Of a stretch of DNA of 64,000 bases, positions 8,768 through 16,530 are shown one piece after another (the stretch's first letter is position 1; each line of letters starts with the position of its first letter). The DNA comes from Hymenobacter sp. CRA2 (GTDB lineage: Bacteria; Bacteroidota; Bacteroidia; Cytophagales; Hymenobacteraceae), in NCBI RefSeq assembly GCF_002007105.1, contig NZ_MVBC01000003.1, positions 1-64,000 on the forward strand, written 5' to 3'. The translations under genes were made by a program, and so were the position numbers. The notes beneath the pieces were generated by a model. The model saw only the letters and a program-made list of their open reading frames with translations, was not told the DNA's origin and searched no databases.

Positions 8768-8775
8768 TACCTTTG
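8768..8775 (+). promoter_or_regulatory. -7 element of the clpX promoter
   Basis: A perfect TACCTTTG lies 57 bases before the clpX ATG. No good -33 element is seen at the expected spacing, so the promoter may be weak or depend on an activator. Confidence 0.5.
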
Positions 8776-8832
8776 AGACTGTATCGGCCTTGGTAAGGCT
8801 AATACAGTTAGTTTTTCGACTTTCCTTCGACA

Positions 8833-10059
8833 ATGGCAGATATCACCTGCTCGTTTTGCGGCAAAAGCAAGCGCGAGGTTTCCATCATGATTTCCGGCAT
8901 CAACGCGCACATTTGTGAGCGGTGTGTCGGGCAGGCGCAGCAGATTTTGAACGAAGAGAACAAGATTCGTTCGAACTCGAAGACGCCGAAGTTTAACCTC
9001 GTGAAGCCCCGCGACATGAAGGAATACCTCGATCAGTACGTGGTAGGCCAGGATGAAGCGAAGAAGGTGCTGTCGGTGGCGGTGTACAACCACTACAAAC
9101 GTCTGATGCAGAAGCCCGCCGGCAAGGATGACGTGACGATTGAGAAATCAAACATCATCATGGTGGGCGAAACCGGCACGGGCAAGACTTTCCTCGCGAA
9201 AATGCTAGCCTCGGTGCTGCAGGTACCCTTCTGCATCGCCGACGCGACGGTGCTGACCGAAGCCGGCTACGTGGGCGAGGACGTGGAAAGCATCCTGACG
9301 CGTCTGCTGCAGGCTGCCGACTACAACGTGGAAGCAGCCGAGCGCGGCATTGTGTACATCGACGAGGTGGACAAGATTGCCCGCAAGAGCGACAACCCCA
9401 GCATTACCCGCGACGTGAGCGGTGAGGGTGTGCAGCAGGCCATGTTGAAGCTGCTGGAAGGCACCACGGTGAATGTACCGCCCCACGGCGGCCGCAAGCA
9501 CCCCGAGCAGAAGATGATTACGGTGAACACGGAGAACATCCTGTTCATCTGCGGCGGCGCCTTCGTGGGCATTGAGCGCATCATCAAGAGCCGCCTGAAC
9601 ACCAAGCCGCTGGGCTTCGCCAAGACGCTGCTGGACGAGAAGGTGGACACCAACAACTTCCTACGCTACATCACGGCCCAGGACCTGAAGCAGTTCGGCC
9701 TCATCCCCGAGCTGATCGGCCGCCTGCCGGTGCTTACGCACCTGAACCCGCTGGACAAGGCCACGTTACGCATGATCCTGACGGAGCCCAAGAACTCCAT
9801 CCTGAAGCAATACAACCGCCTGTTCGAGATGGAAGGCATCAGCCTGAGCTTCACCGACGAGGCCCTGGACTACATCGTGGAAAAGGCCGACGAGTACCGC
9901 CTCGGCGCCCGCGGCCTGCGTAGCATCTGTGAAAGCATTATGACCGACGCCATGTTCGACATGCCCTCGGTGACGGACACCACGGAGTTGATCATCGATC
10001 TGGACTACGCCCACGAGAAGTTCGAGAAGTCGCCGCTGAAGCAGCTGCGGGCGGCGTAA
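8833..10059 (+). CDS. clpX: ATP-dependent protease ATP-binding subunit ClpX
   Basis: A 408-aa AAA+ unfoldase that feeds substrates to ClpP. The N-terminal zinc-binding domain has the four cysteines C6, C9, C28 and C31. The Walker A motif GETGTGKT lies at about 112-119 (the common form is GPTGSGKT, so two conservative changes), and Walker B is [10 protein letters not shown]. The family motifs GGAFVGIE and LIGRLPV and the sensor-2 GARGLRSI are present. The length is normal. Confidence 0.98.
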   Translation: MADITCSFCGKSKREVSIMISGINAHICERCVGQAQQILNEENKIRSNSKTPKFNLVKPRDMKEYLDQYVVGQDEAKKVLSVAVYNHYKRLMQKPAGKDDVTIEKSNIIMVGETGTGKTFLAKMLASVLQVPFCIADATVLTEAGYVGEDVESILTRLLQAADYNVEAAERGIVYIDEVDKIARKSDNPSITRDVSGEGVQQAMLKLLEGTTVNVPPHGGRKHPEQKMITVNTENILFICGGAFVGIERIIKSRLNTKPLGFAKTLLDEKVDTNNFLRYITAQDLKQFGLIPELIGRLPVLTHLNPLDKATLRMILTEPKNSILKQYNRLFEMEGISLSFTDEALDYIVEKADEYRLGARGLRSICESIMTDAMFDMPSVTDTTELIIDLDYAHEKFEKSPLKQLRAA

Positions 10060-10238
10060 GGACTGATATAGCTCTTCCGAGCAAAAGACCTGAGTTTAAA
10101 GGTTACTTTAACTATTGACTTTGCAATGTCCGTAGCCGGAGTTCTGGACCTCTTCTCATTTGTAAAAATGATAATAGACCAAAATTTGACGGTCATGATG
10201 ACAGCGTTCATAAGTGTAGTAGGTGGAGTAGCTCTCGT

Positions 10239-10343
10239 GGGAAGAACGGTTCCGGCTCCGTGCTAACAGGGCATTGAAAGCATAGAAGAAGTAATCTGAA
10301 TTCAGGATAGAGAGCGGAGGTTCGAGTCCTCCACTTCCCACCA
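10239..10343 (+). pseudogene. tRNA-like sequence with an intact 3' half and a non-canonical 5' half
   Basis: Positions 10316-10343 are a convincing tRNA 3' half: T-stem GGAGG-TTCGAGT-CCTCC, acceptor strand CTTCCC, discriminator A and encoded CCA. A matching GGGAAG sits at 10239-10244, or GTGGGAAG from 10237 for a perfect 8-bp pairing. The 71 nt between them do not form a normal D-arm or anticodon arm, and 105 nt is long for a tRNA without an intron. It is best read as a decayed tRNA or the scar of an element that integrated into a tRNA 3' end. A functional unusual tRNA cannot be excluded. Confidence 0.5.
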
Positions 10344-10350
10344 GACTCAA

Positions 10351-10384
10351 AAAGCCCCGGTAGAAATTTCTACCGGGGCTTTCT
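10351..10384. terminator. Bidirectional terminator between the tRNA-like sequence and lpxB
   Basis: A near-perfect palindrome AAAGCCCCGGTAGAA with its complement is flanked by A/T tracts on both sides (AAAAAG to the left, CTTTCTTC to the right). It serves the minus-strand lpxB (stop at 10409) and anything transcribed rightward. Confidence 0.9.
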
Positions 10385-10408
10385 TCGTTAGTTTTTAAAA
10401 AATTAAGC

Positions 10409-11518
10409 TCAGGCCGTCAGATACCCGACCATTAACTCCGCCGCCTTATCTGCCGCATTAGTACGGCCCAGCTTCTCGCGGATTTCGGCGTAGCCAGCTT
10501 TTACTTCGGCAATGTATTTCTCGTCGTCGAGCACCTTGTGCAGCTCGGTGACGAGGTTACGGGCAGTGAAGTCACCCTGGATCAGCTCTTTCACCACCTC
10601 GCGGTCGGCAATGAGGTTGACCAGCGAAATGTACTTGACCTTGATGAAGCTCTTGGCCAACTGGTACGACACGGCGCTGGTGCGGTAGCAAACCACCTGG
10701 GGCACATCGAATAGGGCCGTTTCCAGCGTAGCGGTGCCGCTGGTGACCACGGCCGCCTTAGCGTGGCGCAGCAGGTCGTAGGTCTGATCCGTAACGATGC
10801 GCACGTTGATGCGCTCGAAGTGACGGTAGTAGGCGGGGTCGAGGTTGGAGACGCCGGCCACCACGAACTGGTAATCGAGGAAGGGCGGCAGAATACGCAG
10901 CATCTCGAAGAGCATTTCCTCGATTTCCTGCTTGCGCGAGCCGGGCAACACGGCAATGATGGGCCGTTCGGGGTCGAAGCCGTTGCGCTGGTGGAAGTCG
11001 TCGGCCAGGGTGTGCTCGTGCACGGCATCGGCGGTGGGGTTGCCGATGTAGTCCACGTCGTAGCCGAAACGCTGATAGAATTCCCGCTCAAAGGGCAGGA
11101 TGACGAACATCTTGTCGACCAAGGCCTTGATCTTGTGGACGCGGCCCTGGTTCCAGGCCCAGATTTTGGGCGAAATGTAATAGAACACCTTGATGCCGTG
11201 CGCCTTGGCAAACTTGGCTACGCGCAGATTAAAGCCCGCGTAGTCAACCAGGATCAGGACGTCGGGTTTGGTGGCCAGCAGGTCCTGTTCACACTCCTTG
11301 AGGAAGCGCCGAAACTTGAAGATGCTGGTGGCCGCTTCCAGAAAGCCCATGATGGCCATTTCCTGGTAGCGGTGCACCATGGTACCGCCGGCTTCTTCCA
11401 TCATGTCGCCGCCCCAGCACCGAAAGTCGGCTTGGGAATCGCGCTGCTTGAGGGCGCGCATCAGGCGGGCGGCGTGGAAGTCGCCGGACCGTTCGCCGGC
11501 AATGATGTAGTATTTCAA
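10409..11518 (-). CDS. lpxB: Lipid-A-disaccharide synthase
   Basis: A 369-aa GT19 glycosyltransferase that joins UDP-2,3-diacylglucosamine with lipid X to give the lipid A disaccharide, on the inner face of the cytoplasmic membrane. The N-terminus MKYYIIAGERSGDFHAARLM carries the family AGE-SGD signature. Further motifs are MGFLEA, VLILVDYAGFN, YYISPKIWAWN and LPGSRKQEI, all diagnostic of LpxB, and SGTATLE near the C-terminus. The length is normal. It follows the QueD-like gene after a 96-bp AT-rich spacer and ends at a strong terminator. Confidence 0.97.
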   Translation of the reverse strand: MKYYIIAGERSGDFHAARLMRALKQRDSQADFRCWGGDMMEEAGGTMVHRYQEMAIMGFLEAATSIFKFRRFLKECEQDLLATKPDVLILVDYAGFNLRVAKFAKAHGIKVFYYISPKIWAWNQGRVHKIKALVDKMFVILPFEREFYQRFGYDVDYIGNPTADAVHEHTLADDFHQRNGFDPERPIIAVLPGSRKQEIEEMLFEMLRILPPFLDYQFVVAGVSNLDPAYYRHFERINVRIVTDQTYDLLRHAKAAVVTSGTATLETALFDVPQVVCYRTSAVSYQLAKSFIKVKYISLVNLIADREVVKELIQGDFTARNLVTELHKVLDDEKYIAEVKAGYAEIREKLGRTNAADKAAELMVGYLTA

Positions 11519-11520
11519 GG

Positions 11521-11611
11521 GTTAAATTGTCAAATTGTTGAATTGTTGAATGGTTGATATCTGCCAGTTCAAACACTGAATGACAGCCACTTGGCCATTT
11601 AACAATTTACC
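11521..11611. repeat. AT-rich TTGTTGAA-type short repeat before lpxB
   Basis: This spacer contains three to four overlapping copies of TTGTTGAA/AATTGTTG (11521-11555) and AACAATTTAC at 11601. The motif contrasts strongly with the GC-rich surroundings. It lies directly before the lpxB start, so it could include lpxB promoter or leader sequence. No consensus promoter was found in it. Confidence 0.4.
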
Positions 11612-11614
11612 CAT

Positions 11615-12034
11615 CTACTCGCCGTAGTACTCGACGAAGTTGCGTGGCGTTTCGTAAATCTTGATGCAGTGCAGCTTGGCCGTGCTGGTGATACGGGGCA
11701 ATTCCCGCTCCAGAATTTCCCAGAAGGCCAACGCCAGGTTTTCGGTGCTGGCGAGCTTGCCCGCCATGAACGGTACGTCGAGGTTGAGGTTTTTGTGGTC
11801 GACGTGCTGGATGATATGCTCACGAATGAGCACGCTGAGGGCTTTCAGGTCCATCACGAAGCCGGTCTCGGGCTCGGGTTGGCCTTTGACGGTGACGATG
11901 AGGTCGTAGTTGTGGCCATGCCAGTTGGCGTTGGCGCAGGGCCCGAACACTTCCTTGTTGCGTTCCTCGCTCCACGTAGGATTGTAGAGCTTGTGAGCGG
12001 CGTTGAAGTGTTCCTGACGGCTGAGGTAAATCAT
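11615..12034 (-). CDS. queD: 6-carboxytetrahydropterin synthase / 6-pyruvoyl tetrahydropterin synthase family (QueD-like)
   Basis: A 139-aa T-fold enzyme. QueD converts dihydroneopterin triphosphate to 6-carboxytetrahydropterin for queuosine synthesis, and close relatives make 6-pyruvoyl tetrahydropterin. Zinc-ligand histidines are visible in HFNAAH (about 9-14) and NWHGHNYDL (about 34-42). The catalytic cysteine is in FGPCANANWHGH and a glutamate in TSTAKLHCIKIYET. The start is placed at ATG 12034 because MIYLSRQEHFNAAH is the normal N-terminus; a longer frame would read into the permease gene. The QueD-versus-PTPS choice cannot be made from sequence alone. Confidence 0.88.
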   Translation of the reverse strand: MIYLSRQEHFNAAHKLYNPTWSEERNKEVFGPCANANWHGHNYDLIVTVKGQPEPETGFVMDLKALSVLIREHIIQHVDHKNLNLDVPFMAGKLASTENLALAFWEILERELPRITSTAKLHCIKIYETPRNFVEYYGE

Positions 12035-12110
12035 GAGCAAAGAGGCAATTAGGGGCTTAGGAACGCTGCCGCGACGCTGGCGTCGTGCCGCGCCAATCGG
12101 AACACCGTCC

Positions 12111-13115
12111 TTAAGCCCCTTTTTTCCGCAGCAAATATACGAAGAACGGTACGCCGAACAGGGCCGTGACCAAGCCAACCGGTAAGCCCGCGGGCGGATT
12201 CAGCAGGCGGGCCAGCAAGTCGCAGCCGAGCAGGAAGGTGCCGCCGAGCAGCGTACAGAAGGCTACGTTCAGCCGGCCGGTGACGCCCAGCAGTCCGCGC
12301 GTGGCATGCGGTACAATGAGCCCGACGAAGCCCAACGGCCCGCACAAAGCCACCACGCCGGCGGTAATGCCCGACGACGCCAGCAGCAGCAGCCAGCGGG
12401 TCCGGCCTACATCGAGGCCAAGGGCAGCGGCCCGCTCCTCCCCTAGCAGCAGCACGTTGAGGTGGCGGCGCAGCAGCCAGGCGGCTACCATGCCCAGCAA
12501 TACTGCCACGGCCGGCCCCCCCAGCAAGGGCCAGCCGGCCCGTTCCAGGCTGCCGAGGCCCCAGGAAATAGCGGCCCGCAGCTGCGAATCCGTTTGGGCC
12601 CGGAAGGTGATGAGCCCGCCGAAGGCATTGAGCAAAGACGACAACGCCACTCCGGCCAGCAGCAGCTGCGCCGGTATCAGACGGCCGCGCCGGGTGCCCA
12701 GGCCTATTACCAGCAGCGTAGCGCCTACGGCACCGGCTAAACACCCCAATGGCACTACCCACGGCGTGACGGCGCTGGCCGTGGGCAGTAAGATGTTCAT
12801 CACCAAGGCACCGAGCGAGGCGCCGGAGGCCGTGCTCAGCAGGTACGGGTCGGCCAGCGGGTTGTTGACCATGGCCTGCATGAGGTAGCCGCTCAGGGCC
12901 AAGCCGCCGCCGGCCAGCAGAGCCAGCAACAGGCGCGGCAGGCGCAGCTCCACCAGCACCACATGCGCGGGGTTATTGGCATCGTAGTGCTGCAGGGCTT
13001 GCCAGAAGGTAGCATAATCGGCGCCGGACACGCTGCCTACGCGCAAGCCCACGAGCAGCAGCGCGGCCGCCACGAGAGCCAACACCAAGAACAGCAGCGG
13101 CGCGCGGTGGCTCAT
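12111..13115 (-). CDS. FecCD/BtuC-family ABC transporter permease
   Basis: A 334-aa polytopic inner-membrane protein of the family that imports vitamin B12, haem or ferric siderophores. It has about ten hydrophobic segments. Family motifs include RLPRLLLALLAGGGLALSGY (about 51-70), NPLADPYLLS (87-96) and GPLGFVGLIVPHATR (about 257-271). Its start overlaps the stop of the upstream binding-protein gene by 4 bp, so the two form an operon. No ATPase gene is adjacent, which is unusual for this family. The neighbour's resemblance to BtuF suggests cobalamin or a related corrinoid as substrate, but this is inferred. Confidence 0.93.
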   Translation of the reverse strand: MSHRAPLLFLVLALVAAALLLVGLRVGSVSGADYATFWQALQHYDANNPAHVVLVELRLPRLLLALLAGGGLALSGYLMQAMVNNPLADPYLLSTASGASLGALVMNILLPTASAVTPWVVPLGCLAGAVGATLLVIGLGTRRGRLIPAQLLLAGVALSSLLNAFGGLITFRAQTDSQLRAAISWGLGSLERAGWPLLGGPAVAVLLGMVAAWLLRRHLNVLLLGEERAAALGLDVGRTRWLLLLASSGITAGVVALCGPLGFVGLIVPHATRGLLGVTGRLNVAFCTLLGGTFLLGCDLLARLLNPPAGLPVGLVTALFGVPFFVYLLRKKGA

Positions 13116-14023
13116 GAGGCAGGGTGCAGCAGGCGGTACAGCTCGCGCACCGATTCGACTATGCGCGGGCTGGGGCGGTCCATCAGGTCGCCGGTGACGG
13201 GGTAGATACGGCGCATGCGGTAGGCGGCAATGCGGCGCAGCTCAGGGTACATGCGGAAGAACGTACTGTCCATTTTGCCGAATCGGCCGCCGATGATAAC
13301 GTCGGGGTTCAGCTTCAGTACGTACTCGCGTGTCAGAGCCGGGTAAGGCTGGGGAAACTCTTCCGTCAGCGCGTTCTGCCCGCCCGCCAGTCGCATTTTA
13401 TCGGTGAAGACGGTATTGTGGCCGAAGGCGTAGATAGGGTCGGTAGAAATGATGGCCAGTGCCCGGGGGCGAGGTCCGACGGAATCGGCCGTGATGGTGG
13501 CCAGCTCGCGCGCCAGTGAATCGGTGAGTTGCCGGGCCTGCGTCTCGCGGCCGAGCAGCCGGCCCAAGTCGTTCAGGCCGCGAAATACGTCCTGCACCTT
13601 GCGGTAGCGCTGGTAGTACACGGGGATGCCCAACTGCTGCAGGCGGGCCGCATCGGCCGGGCTGGTAATGCCTTCCACGGTGAAGACCACGTCGGGGTGC
13701 AGGCCGACGAGCGTTTCAAAATCAAGCGGGTAGCTGTTCACGACGGGCTTGTGCAGCGCCGCGGCCGGATAGTCGCAAACCTGAGTGCGGCCAACGATGG
13801 TCGAGGTATCGGCCACGGCGTAGAGCATTTCCGTCATGGAAGCGGCCAGGCCCATGATACGCTGGGGGCGGGTGGGAATCGTCAGTGAGCGGCCGAGGTC
13901 GTCGCGGACGGTGCGGGGCTGGGACGCCGGGGCGGCCGGAGCCGTACGGCCGGAGTCGGTAGACGGCGAGCAGGCGGTCAGCAGCGTGCCGAACAGCAAC
14001 GGAAACAATCGTCTTGTAAACAT
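13112..14023 (-). CDS. Periplasmic substrate-binding lipoprotein, BtuF/FepB type
   Basis: A 303-aa lipoprotein (signal MFTRRLFPLLFGTLLTACS with the lipobox cysteine) that delivers substrate to the permease. It is a helical-backbone binding protein: RTVRDDLGRSLTIPTRPQRI at the start of the mature domain, then MGLAASMTEMLYA and VGRTQVCDYPAAA, which resemble cobalamin-binding BtuF. The start at ATG 14023 is set by the signal peptide. A perfect -7 TACCTTTG (14030-14037) lies only about 6 bases upstream, so the transcript would be almost leaderless. It overlaps the permease gene by 4 bp. Confidence 0.92.
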   Translation of the reverse strand: MFTRRLFPLLFGTLLTACSPSTDSGRTAPAAPASQPRTVRDDLGRSLTIPTRPQRIMGLAASMTEMLYAVADTSTIVGRTQVCDYPAAALHKPVVNSYPLDFETLVGLHPDVVFTVEGITSPADAARLQQLGIPVYYQRYRKVQDVFRGLNDLGRLLGRETQARQLTDSLARELATITADSVGPRPRALAIISTDPIYAFGHNTVFTDKMRLAGGQNALTEEFPQPYPALTREYVLKLNPDVIIGGRFGKMDSTFFRMYPELRRIAAYRMRRIYPVTGDLMDRPSPRIVESVRELYRLLHPAS

Positions 14024-14029
14024 GGCCGG

Positions 14030-14037
14030 CAAAGGTA
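14030..14037 (-). promoter_or_regulatory. -7 element directly before the BtuF-like gene
   Basis: TACCTTTG on the minus strand ends 6 bases before the ATG at 14023. With a start site 4-7 bases downstream, the mRNA would have a leader of a few bases or none. The -33 element is unclear. Confidence 0.5.
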
Positions 14038-14218
14038 GAAGGCTACTGCCCACCGGTGTAGTCCTGGGCGGGCAACACGGCCGTAGAATTTGCGCCAAGA
14101 TTAGCCGCCGCGTTTGTTTGCCCTCTGATTGTTTCCGCCCCAAACCCAGGCCTGGAAGCTGTCGGCACTGGCCGACGACGAAGGCAGCGTGCTCCAGCTG
14201 CGTGCTTTTTTCGGTCTC

Positions 14219-15130
14219 TTACATGAGGTAGAATTTCTCCGGCGCCAGCGGCTGCGGCACTTCCACTTCGTGCAGCAGCTGGCGTAGGTTGATTTCGATG
14301 GTACGCGAAATGGCCGACACCGGCGTATCGGTAGGCTTGTTGCTGAAAGGGTCCTGCAGGTAACGGGCCGTTTTCTCCAGCAGAAAAAAAGCCGATGCCA
14401 CCACCGTCAGGGCCGGAATTTCGAGCAGCCCGACTTCCTCCACCAGCGCGAACGAGAGGATGATCAGGAACAAGTAGATGAACATATGAATAAAGAGGCG
14501 GTACATCACCGGAAATACCGTGCTTTTGATGCGCTCGGCCTGCCCCATCGACTCGCAGAGGCGCACCAAGGTGTTGTCGAGCTGCACTTGCTGGTAGGCA
14601 TTGATGGCACCGGCCTGGCGCAGGCGGCGTAGGTCGTCGGCATGCTGGGCCAGCAGCCCCAGCGGCCGGTTACGCTGCGCTTCCAGCGCCTGCTGTTCCT
14701 CAGGGCTGATAAACGTGTCCAGGTCGGCCAGGCCATCCTGCCCGCGCAGGCTCCGGGCAAGGCTGTAGCACCAAGCAATCTGCCGTAGGCCCATGCGCCG
14801 CACCGGCTGGGCTTCGCTTTCCCCTCCGACCGGCTGACTATCAGCAAACTGCCGCAGCTGCAGCACCCAGGTACGGGAATCGTTGACGATGGCGCCCCAG
14901 ACCTTGCGCGCCTCCCACCACCGGTCGTACGACTGGTTCAGGTTGAAGGCCAGCAGCAGCGAAATGAAGCTGCCCATGATAGTGGGCAATTGCACCGGCA
15001 CTGGTGGCATGTAGTCCGCAACGTAGGTTTTGAGCACCACGAAAATCAGGGAGAATAACACTACCCGGGCCACGTCGCGCCGGATCTGGCGGAAGATGTA
15101 GCGGAAGGGAACCTTAGCTTCAATTAGCAT
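14219..15130 (-). CDS. Bestrophin-family ion channel
   Basis: A 303-aa member of the bestrophin (UPF0187/YneE) family, bacterial homologues of chloride channels that form pentamers in the membrane. Visible family features are an N-terminal hydrophobic helix after RYIFRQIRRDVARVV, the segment SFISLLLAFNLNQSYDRWWEARKVWGA (split here as LLLAFNLNQSYDRWWEAR) at about residues 58-85, and two further hydrophobic segments around 207-245. The C-terminus ETARYL/TDTPVSAISRTIEINL fits the family. Transported ion and physiological role are unknown. About 195 bp without a gene separate it from the binding-protein start. Confidence 0.93.
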   Translation of the reverse strand: MLIEAKVPFRYIFRQIRRDVARVVLFSLIFVVLKTYVADYMPPVPVQLPTIMGSFISLLLAFNLNQSYDRWWEARKVWGAIVNDSRTWVLQLRQFADSQPVGGESEAQPVRRMGLRQIAWCYSLARSLRGQDGLADLDTFISPEEQQALEAQRNRPLGLLAQHADDLRRLRQAGAINAYQQVQLDNTLVRLCESMGQAERIKSTVFPVMYRLFIHMFIYLFLIILSFALVEEVGLLEIPALTVVASAFFLLEKTARYLQDPFSNKPTDTPVSAISRTIEINLRQLLHEVEVPQPLAPEKFYLM

Positions 15131-15455
15131 TTTTGGTCTGTTTGCAGGTAAACGCGCTGATGCACGGCACCGCTAGAAGCTTACATGATAAGCGAGGAGC
15201 GGCAGCACTCATAGGTACGATGAGGATTTGGCTCTGGCCGGCATTTTCATCATTAAAATTGTATTAAAACAATATATCGACTTAAGTATAAGTACATAGC
15301 TGTACCTAAATCAGCCCTGAACGTGTGCGCCCAAAGGCTGACAGCAAAGGCATTACGCCACGTCACCCACGGCCTAAGGCACACCCGTGGAGCCCGAGTA
15401 CGCCCGTGCGGCGAGAAACTGCGTACTTCGCACCACAGAAAACAACTCTGAGCTT
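15131..15455. other. Gene-free spacer before hldD
   Basis: About 325 bp between divergent bestrophin and hldD. The middle (15240-15320) is AT-rich and holds direct AT tracts and palindrome-like pieces such as AAGTATAAGTACATAGCTGTAC. A TACTTCG sequence at 15424-15430 could be a variant -7 for hldD. No ORF or RNA gene is recognised. Confidence 0.5.
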
Positions 15456-16421
15456 ATGATTATCGTGACGGGTGCAGCGGGCTTCATCGGCAGCTGCCTA
15501 GTGAGCCGGCTCAATGCCGATGGCTTCAACGACGTGGTGGCGGTGGACAACTTCTCGGCCGAGAAGAAGATGCCCAACCTGCAAGGCAAGCACCTGCGCG
15601 AGTTTGTCGACCGCAACGAGTTTGTCGACTGGCTCGACAAGCATCACGAAGCCGTGGAATTCATCTTCCACCTTGGCGCGCGCACCGACACGGCCGAGCA
15701 GGACAAGGCCGTGTTCGACCTACTGAACCTGAATTACTCGAAGCAGATGTGGCAGGCCTGTGTGCGCTACCAGCTCCCGCTGGTGTACGCCTCCTCGGCC
15801 GCCACCTACGGCTCCGGCACCCTCGGCTACTCCGACGACGAAGCCCTGCTGCCGCTGCTGCGCCCCCTGAACCCCTACGGCGACTCGAAGAACGACTTCG
15901 ACAACTGGGCCGTGCAGCAGCCGGAGAAACCGTTTTTCTGGGCCGGGCTGAAGTTTTTCAACGTGTACGGCCCCAATGAGTACCACAAGGGCCGCATGGC
16001 TTCGGTGATATTCCACACCTTCCAGCAGGTGCAGCGCACGGGCTCGATGGAGCTATTTCGCTCGCACAACCCCAAGTACGCCGACGGCGAGCAGATGCGC
16101 GACTTCATCTACGTGCGCGACCTGACGGACGTGTGCGTGTTTCTGATGCACCACCGCCGCAACTCCGGCATCTATAACCTGGGTACCGGCGAGGCCCGCA
16201 CTTTCCTCGACCTGGCCCTGAACACCTTCGCGGCGCTGGATAAGACGGCGGATATCAAGTTTAAGGATACGCCGGAGGACATCCGCGACACGTACCAGTA
16301 CTTCACGCAGGCCGAGATGCAGAAGCTGCGCAGCATCGGCTACGCCCGGCCGTTTACGCGCCTGGAAGACGGCATCAGCGAGTACGTACGCGACTTTTTG
16401 CTGCCCGGCGCGTATCTGTAG
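15456..16421 (+). CDS. hldD: ADP-L-glycero-D-manno-heptose-6-epimerase
   Basis: A 321-aa extended short-chain dehydrogenase that makes ADP-L-glycero-D-manno-heptose for the lipopolysaccharide inner core. The NADP-binding motif TGAAGFIG lies at residues 5-12, the catalytic YGDSK motif at about 146-150, and FNVYGPNEYHKGRMASV, the heptose-binding signature, at about 168-184. The start at ATG 15456 is set because MIIVTGAAGFIG is the normal N-terminus. Together with lpxB it shows that the cell makes LPS. Confidence 0.96.
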   Translation: MIIVTGAAGFIGSCLVSRLNADGFNDVVAVDNFSAEKKMPNLQGKHLREFVDRNEFVDWLDKHHEAVEFIFHLGARTDTAEQDKAVFDLLNLNYSKQMWQACVRYQLPLVYASSAATYGSGTLGYSDDEALLPLLRPLNPYGDSKNDFDNWAVQQPEKPFFWAGLKFFNVYGPNEYHKGRMASVIFHTFQQVQRTGSMELFRSHNPKYADGEQMRDFIYVRDLTDVCVFLMHHRRNSGIYNLGTGEARTFLDLALNTFAALDKTADIKFKDTPEDIRDTYQYFTQAEMQKLRSIGYARPFTRLEDGISEYVRDFLLPGAYL

Positions 16422-16530
16422 CCCGGACCCCGGAAGCAGCCGGCGCCCGCCCCGCGGTGAGCATTGTCCGAAATTTTCTCTTTTTTCGGCGCTAAGGCCC
16501 GAGGTGTTCTTGGGCCGCAACGAGCTTACC

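Noticed and set aside
10237-10343. Selenocysteine tRNA, because of the 8-bp acceptor pairing
   Set aside because: No TCA anticodon loop, no long variable arm and no selA/selB genes are visible; the middle does not fold as a tRNA.
10156-10350. Minus-strand frame beginning MSLVGSGGLEPP near clpX
   Set aside because: This is the known artefact of reading a tRNA 3' end on the other strand; the real feature is the tRNA-like sequence.
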